Shown: positions 59,706-64,000 of the stretch, piece by piece
Position numbering within the stretch: the first letter of the stretch is position 1
Layout of the letters: the number at the start of each line of letters is the position of its first letter
DNA from: JBBSAT01 sp044223665
Lineage (GTDB): Bacteria; Myxococcota_A; Polyangia; Polyangiales; Sandaracinaceae
Length of the DNA stretch: 64,000 bases
Assembly (NCBI GenBank): GCA_044223665.1
Contig: JBGALT010000016.1
Span: 13,954 to 77,953 of the forward strand
Direction: 5' to 3'
Notes under the pieces: model-generated
What the model was told of the DNA's origin: nothing
Database searches by the model: none
The model's input: the letters and a program-made list of their open reading frames with translations, nothing else
Made by a program: the position numbers and the translations under genes

Positions 59706-60761
59706 ATGACGACTCGCTTCGAGCTCGGCCTCGATACCTTCGGTGACGTGCCTTCCCTTCCGGGCGGCGGGCGCGCGGGCCACGCGCAGACCCTGCGCGA
59801 CGTGGTCGAGCAGGCCGTGCTCGCCGACCGGCTCGGCCTCGACTTCATCGGCCTCGGCGAGCACCACCGCGCGGACTTCGCGATCTCGGCCCCCGAGGTC
59901 GTGCTCGCCGCGATCGCCTCGCGCACCCGGCACATCAAGCTCGGCAGCGCCGTCACGATCCTGAGCACCGACGATCCGATCCGTGTCTTCCAGCGCTTCA
60001 GCACGCTGCACGCGATCTCGAACGGGCGCGCGGAGGTGATCCTCGGGCGCGGGTCGTTCACCGAGTCGTTCCCGCTCTTCGGCCACTCGCTGCGCGACTA
60101 CGAGCGCCTCTTCGAGGAGAAGATCGATCTCTACGCCGCCGTACGCGCACAGAGCCCCGTGAAGTGGGAGGGCTCGCATCGCGCGCCGCTCGAGGTGGCG
60201 GCGATCTACCCGCCCGTCGAAGAAGGTCTCTTGCCCACCTGGGTCGGTGTGGGCGGCACGCCGGAGTCGGTGGTGCGCGCCGCGCACTACGGCTTCCGCC
60301 TGATGCTCGCGATCATCGGCGGCGATCCCGCGCGGTTTGCACCCTTCGTCGAGCTCTTCGAGCGCGCGAACGAGAAGCTCGGCAAGCCCGCCGCCCCCAT
60401 CGGCGTGCACGCACCCGGCTTCGTCGCCGACACGGACGAGGAGGCCCGCGAGCGCCTGTGGCCGCACTTCCTCGATCAGCGCACGCGCATCGGCGGCGAG
60501 CGCGGCTGGCCTCCGCCGACGCGCGCACAGTACGAGGCCGAGTGCGGGCCGCGCGGCGCGCTCTTCGTCGGCTCGCCCGAGACCGTCGCGAGCAAGATCG
60601 TGAAGACGAGCAAGCTGCTGCGCCTGTCGCGCTTCGATCTGAAGTACGCGAACGGCGCGATGACCCACGAAGAGCTGATGAAGACGATCGCGCTGATCGG
60701 CGAGAAGGTCGCCCCGATCGTGCGCGCGGAGATGGCCGCGGGAGCGGCCTCTACGGCGTGA
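59706..60761 (+). CDS. LLM-class flavin-dependent oxidoreductase
   Basis: The 351-residue protein has the luciferase-like TIM-barrel pattern: LGLDFIGLGEHHRADFAISA, RHIKLGSAVTILSTDDPIRV, GRAEVILGRGSFTESFPLFG and a late YANGAMTHEELMKTI. Such enzymes use reduced FMN or F420; here FMN is more likely. The substrate is unknown. The gene ends 11 bases inside the convergent quinone reductase gene. Confidence 0.88.
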   Translation: MTTRFELGLDTFGDVPSLPGGGRAGHAQTLRDVVEQAVLADRLGLDFIGLGEHHRADFAISAPEVVLAAIASRTRHIKLGSAVTILSTDDPIRVFQRFSTLHAISNGRAEVILGRGSFTESFPLFGHSLRDYERLFEEKIDLYAAVRAQSPVKWEGSHRAPLEVAAIYPPVEEGLLPTWVGVGGTPESVVRAAHYGFRLMLAIIGGDPARFAPFVELFERANEKLGKPAAPIGVHAPGFVADTDEEARERLWPHFLDQRTRIGGERGWPPPTRAQYEAECGPRGALFVGSPETVASKIVKTSKLLRLSRFDLKYANGAMTHEELMKTIALIGEKVAPIVRAEMAAGAASTA

Positions 60762-61716
60762 CGATCGCCTTGCCCATCACCTCGCGCCGCATCATGGCGC
60801 GCAGCGCGTCTCTCGCGTCCTCGAGCGCGTAGCGACGGTAGATCGGCGGTGCGATCTCACCTCGGGCATGGCGCGCTGCGAGATCGGCCTCGAGCGCGCG
60901 CTCGGCCTCCCGCTCGCGCATCGCGAACACGCCCCACTGCACGCCGACCACGTCGATCTCCTTCAGGAGCGCGAGGTTCAGCGGCAGCTTCGGGATCGTC
61001 CCGCTCGCGAAGCCGATCACGAGGAAGCGCCCGCGCGGCGCGAGCGCGCGCAGGGCCGGCTCGGCGAGCTCACCGCCCACCGGATCGAGCACGACGTCGA
61101 TCCGACCGAGCGACTTGAAGACCGTCTTCGGATCGCCCGCGTGCGGATCGATCGCGCGATCGGCGCCCTGTGCGAGGCAGAACGCGCGCTTCTCGTCGGT
61201 CGAGGCCGCCGCGATCACCCGCGCGCCCATCGCCTTGCCGAGCTGTACGGCCGCGATGCCCACGCCGCCGGCCGCACCGAGCACGAGCAGGGTCTCGCCG
61301 CGCGCGAGGCGCCCCCGATCGGCGAGCGCGTGCTGGGCGGTCGCGTAGGTGAGGAGCAGGCCGCCGGCCGCATCGAAGGGCATCGCGTCGGGGATGCGCG
61401 TGCACTGCGCGGGCGCGAGCGCGACCTTCTCGGCGAAGCCGCCGATGCCGGTGAACGCCATCACGCGATCGCCCACGGCCAGCTCGGAGACGCCCGGCCC
61501 CACCTCGCTCACGACGCCGGCGACCTCGCCGCCCGGCGTGAACGGGAGCGGCGGCTTCATCTGATAGAGGCCCTGCACGATCAAGACGTCCGGGAAGTTC
61601 ACGCCGGCGGCTCTCACGTCGACGACGACCTGGCCGGCGCCCGCGCGCGGCGGGTCGACCTCGCGCACTTCGAGGTCGTCGATCGAGCCGAGCGCGGAGC
61701 AGACGAGGGCACGCAT
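60751..61716 (-). CDS. Quinone oxidoreductase-like zinc-independent MDR protein
   Basis: The 321-residue product matches the quinone oxidoreductase (QOR) subfamily. GQVVVDVRAAGVNFPDVLIV is at the start, PFTPGGEVAGVVSEVGPGVS follows, then NADPH motif LVLGAAGGVGIAAVQLGKAM and VLDPVGGELAEPALRALAP. Zinc-binding cysteines of alcohol dehydrogenases are missing, as is normal in QORs. It reduces quinones or enones with NADPH. Its final 11 bases overlap the convergent LLM gene. Confidence 0.9.
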   Translation of the reverse strand: MRALVCSALGSIDDLEVREVDPPRAGAGQVVVDVRAAGVNFPDVLIVQGLYQMKPPLPFTPGGEVAGVVSEVGPGVSELAVGDRVMAFTGIGGFAEKVALAPAQCTRIPDAMPFDAAGGLLLTYATAQHALADRGRLARGETLLVLGAAGGVGIAAVQLGKAMGARVIAAASTDEKRAFCLAQGADRAIDPHAGDPKTVFKSLGRIDVVLDPVGGELAEPALRALAPRGRFLVIGFASGTIPKLPLNLALLKEIDVVGVQWGVFAMREREAERALEADLAARHARGEIAPPIYRRYALEDARDALRAMMRREVMGKAIVTP

Positions 61717-62034
61717 GCGCGAGCGAGCGATTGTGATGCGGCTCCGACCGAATCACCCGCTCATTTTTCCCCGCTTCCTTCTCCGCACGCGATGGCGGGC
61801 GCCGTAGGCCCGCGAACGCGAACAATCCCGCGCCTCGATGCTGCGGCGCCTCACGCCGCCACCGTGGATCACTTGGCGCGCGTGCCCAGGTCGAAGGCAT
61901 GAGAGCACCAGCTACATCGTCGACTCGACGGCTGCTCCTACAACTGCACCGATCCGGTCTGCGGAGATCTGCCTGCGGTTTGCGCGGCGAACGGAGGCAC
62001 GTGGGGCACGCGCTGACGCGGCAGAGCGACGCCG
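61717..62034. other. Gene-poor stretch with a Cys-rich gene remnant
   Basis: The 318-bp gap upstream of the quinone reductase contains one remnant of a secreted Cys-rich protein at its far end (61927-62016), listed separately. The first 150 bp should hold the quinone reductase promoter; no clear box is seen. Confidence 0.45.
61927..62016 (+). pseudogene. Fragment of a Cys-rich secreted protein
   Basis: One frame ending at a TGA at 62014-62016 reads DGCSYNCTDPVCGDLPAV then CAANGGTWGTR. The dense cysteines and absence of Arg-rich shadow composition suggest real former coding. Upstream, another frame reads ESTSYIVDS and joins it by a one-base shift. No start is visible. It resembles the C-terminal disulfide-rich tails of myxobacterial surface proteins. 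It is best taken as a degraded remnant. Confidence 0.35.
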
Positions 62035-63141
62035 TCAGGCGTAGATCGCGAGGAGCGCGATCGGCAAGAGAGCCCAGCGCAGCGCCGGCAGCCAGCGCGC
62101 GGTCGCGCGCGCCTCGATCATCGGGCCGAGCGCGAGCACGGCGGCGACGAGCCAGAGCGTGAGCGGAAGCGTGGCCAGCGCGCCGTCGCGCTCGGCGTGC
62201 GCGTTGGCCAATCCGGCGAGGGCGCTGGCGGTCGCCAGCACGAGCAGGAGGCGGTTCTTCTCGGGCTTGGTCGTCGCGCGCCGGAGCTTCGCGCGTCCGC
62301 GCGCCTCGGGGATCGTGACGAGCCCGTCGGGTGTCCACTCCGGCGGCGCCACGAAGGCGTAGAGGCCGCCGCGCCGCGCGTTCTCGAGGATCTTCCGCCA
62401 GCCGGCGAGGTTCGCCTCGAGCACGTCGAAGCGGCCGAGCGGCACCACGGTGCCGAACGTCGGCGGGAGCTTCTCTTCGGCGAACGATCCGTAGAGCCGA
62501 TCCCAGATCGAGAGCGTGCCAGCGTAGTTCCGGTCGATGTACTCGGGATCGATGGCGTGGTGCACGCGGTGCTGCGCCGGCGTGTTGAAGACCGCCTCGA
62601 ACCAGCGCGGCATGCGCTCGATGAGCCGCGTGTGGATCCAGAACTGGAACATCGCGCTCGTGACGATGCACGCGAGGAGCATCTCCACCGGAAAGCCGAT
62701 CACCGCGAGCGGCCAGTAGAACGGTGCCCCGAAGACCTCCTGGAGCGCGCTCTGGCGCAGGGCCGTCGTGAGGTTGAACTCCTCGCTCTGGTGGTGGACG
62801 GCGTGCGCGGCCCAGAGGAACGAGATGCGGTGGCTGAGGCGGTGGAACCAGTAGTACTGGTGGTCCATCCACAAGAAGCAGAGCGGCCAGGCCCAGAGCG
62901 TGCTCGTCGTGATGGGCACGATCGCGAGCGAGGAGCCGATCAGCGCATAGGCGCCGAAGACGAGCACGCGGAAGGGCACCGAGAGCGCCTGCTGCAGCGC
63001 GCCGCAGCCGATGCTCGTGATCGTGTCCGGCGTGTGGTGGAGCGAGAGGCCACGCCGCTTGGCGACGGCGAGCTCGAGGAAGATCCCACCGAGGAAGTAG
63101 GGCCCGGCGAACGCCGAGACGATCAGCGCTTCGGTGAGCAT
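62035..63141 (-). CDS. Sterol desaturase/fatty acid hydroxylase family protein
   Basis: The 368-residue integral membrane di-iron enzyme has the conserved His boxes WFHRLSHRISFLWAAHAVHH (HxxxH and HxxHH) and later NTPAQHRVHHAIDPEYIDRN. Membrane segments lie before and between them. A C-terminal extension of about 100 residues adds two or three more segments. Family members oxidise sterols, carotenoids or fatty acyl chains. Sterol synthesis is known in a few myxobacteria, so a sterol role is possible. The start is the ATG before LTEALIVSAFAGPYFL. Confidence 0.88.
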   Translation of the reverse strand: MLTEALIVSAFAGPYFLGGIFLELAVAKRRGLSLHHTPDTITSIGCGALQQALSVPFRVLVFGAYALIGSSLAIVPITTSTLWAWPLCFLWMDHQYYWFHRLSHRISFLWAAHAVHHQSEEFNLTTALRQSALQEVFGAPFYWPLAVIGFPVEMLLACIVTSAMFQFWIHTRLIERMPRWFEAVFNTPAQHRVHHAIDPEYIDRNYAGTLSIWDRLYGSFAEEKLPPTFGTVVPLGRFDVLEANLAGWRKILENARRGGLYAFVAPPEWTPDGLVTIPEARGRAKLRRATTKPEKNRLLLVLATASALAGLANAHAERDGALATLPLTLWLVAAVLALGPMIEARATARWLPALRWALLPIALLAIYA

Positions 63142-63168
63142 CGGCGAGACCGATGGTAGAGTCGGTCG

Positions 63169-63966
63169 ATGCGCGTTGTCGCGTCGATCGCGCTCGTCCT
63201 CGCCGGCTGCGGCGCGAGCCCACCTGCGCCCACCTCGACCTCGCAGAACACCGCCGCGCGAGAGAGCGGGAGCGAGCACGGCGAGAGCGACTACTGCGCT
63301 TCCTCCAGCGGCGGCTGTGTGCCGTGCGATCAGGCGGCGCCCGGCGCCGAGCGGTGCGCGGTCGTCTTCGGCGCGCTCGGCTCCGAGCGCCCGACGCCCG
63401 CCCCGAGCCCGCCCGCGGCCGAGATGGCACCTCTGCCGGCGGCGCGGCGCGATGCGGTCGTCACGGCCAACCTCCCGGCGCTCGCCGCGCCCCAGGCAGC
63501 CTTTGGGCGTCTGCTCGCGATGTCGCTCGTGCCGGATCCGAGCACGCACCCGCCCGACTCGGGCCTCACCCAGCTCACCCAGCGCATCCGGCAGAGCGCG
63601 GACGCCGTGCAGGAGGTGCGAGCCGGGTGCGACGCGGCCATTCGCGCCGATCCTTCGCTCGCCGTCGCGTGCGGAACGCTGCTCTCCGACGCGCTCGATC
63701 TGCTCGCCAGTCGGATCGCCACCCTCCGCTTCCCGATGCCGCGAGAGCTCGACCCCGCGACCGTCGAGACCGACCCCGCGGCGCAGGCGGAGCTGCAGCG
63801 CCGCTTCGACGAAGGCCTCGCCTCCGTCGTGTCTCGCCAAGCGCACGACGTCTTCTGCTCGGCCGCCGCCGGCTACCAGAGCGTGATCGCGCGCGATCCG
63901 ACCGCGACGCGCGCGACGCAGCAGCTCGCCCTCTACGGCGGCGCCTTCCTCGCGAGCTGCCCCTGA
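63169..63966 (+). CDS. Hypothetical lipoprotein
   Basis: The 265-residue product has MRVVASIALVLAGCGAS, a clear lipobox. A Ser/Thr/Glu linker follows, then a short Cys motif (YCASSSGGCVPCDQ) and a helical C-terminal region (about 90-265) with SRQAHDVFCSAAAGYQSVIA. No family is recognised. It is divergent from the sterol desaturase-like gene, with only 27 bases between starts, so their promoters must overlap. Confidence 0.75.
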   Translation: MRVVASIALVLAGCGASPPAPTSTSQNTAARESGSEHGESDYCASSSGGCVPCDQAAPGAERCAVVFGALGSERPTPAPSPPAAEMAPLPAARRDAVVTANLPALAAPQAAFGRLLAMSLVPDPSTHPPDSGLTQLTQRIRQSADAVQEVRAGCDAAIRADPSLAVACGTLLSDALDLLASRIATLRFPMPRELDPATVETDPAAQAELQRRFDEGLASVVSRQAHDVFCSAAAGYQSVIARDPTATRATQQLALYGGAFLASCP

Positions 63967-63975
63967 CCGCGACGC

Positions 63976-64000
63976 TCAGCCGACCGAGCGGAGCGCCTCG
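63976..64000 (-). CDS. 3' end of a gene running off the window (partial)
   Basis: A minus-strand frame reads EALRSVG to a TGA at 63978-63976. With only eight codons visible this is weak. It would converge with the lipoprotein gene nine bases away. Confidence 0.3.

Overview
The window is about 64 kb of very GC-rich DNA, roughly 70% or more by eye. It is densely coded on both strands, and neighbouring genes often overlap by four bases (ATGA or GTGA). Many genes encode lipoproteins whose lipobox is followed by a low-complexity Asp/Ala/Gly/Pro linker. Together with a Hanks-type kinase, an AgmX/TonB-like protein, SPOR and TPR proteins, dihaem c-type oxidoreductases and a sterol-desaturase-like enzyme, this suggests a Myxococcota chromosome, probably Polyangia and perhaps Sandaracinus-like. 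That placement is inference from style and gene content. I see no rRNA, tRNA, prophage, IS transposase or CRISPR array.

Layout. 1-4.2 kb: two type II toxin-antitoxin (VapBC-like) modules, a 181-bp foldback element, a decayed gene, an ArsR/AHSA1 pair with an operator over its start codon, and a lipoprotein. 4.2-8.2 kb: a GH9 cellulase-like lipoprotein and a DegP-like protease with a partner lipoprotein. 8.3-10.5 kb: a DUF4442 hotdog protein coupled to NAD synthetase. 11.2-18.2 kb: exported electron-transfer and surface proteins, including two tandem dihaem oxidoreductases and a beta-propeller lipoprotein with one CxxCH. 18.2-26.5 kb: RDD protein, P-loop kinase, TVP38 protein, thioesterase, thrombospondin-3-repeat lipoprotein, TPR/peptidase, Ser/Thr kinase, pilin-like protein and MsrA. 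26.7-38.6 kb: TPR protein, membrane-fused spermidine synthase-like protein, a duplicated membrane-protein pair flanking a Tudor-like lipoprotein, an SDR, a hydrolase and a SPOR protein. 39-46.2 kb: ABC-F ATPase, DUF4241 protein, then a tight operon of a cysteine-less CoA-disulfide-reductase/rhodanese-like flavoprotein, two radical SAM proteins and a zinc-ribbon protein. 46-55 kb: lipoproteins, a GNAT, a possible structured RNA or attenuator, a membrane glycosyltransferase-like protein, TonB-like, adenylate cyclase and molybdopterin-fold genes, and a nucleotidyltransferase pair. 55-64 kb: UvrD/PcrA helicase, SDR, DsbA-family, DUF1801, LLM flavoprotein, quinone reductase and sterol desaturase.

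The most interesting signal is a family of ~85-90-bp palindromic elements at three unrelated loci: within the helicase gene, at the 5' end of a lipoprotein gene, and as a five-copy tandem array at the 3' end of the first radical SAM gene. Each copy is translatable in the host frame. Each carries a central hairpin whose stem differs between copies but stays paired. This resembles, but is not known to be related to, the protein-coding palindromic elements of Rickettsia. The second is the flavoprotein, radical SAM and zinc-ribbon operon, whose flavoprotein has lost both catalytic cysteines expected from its family.
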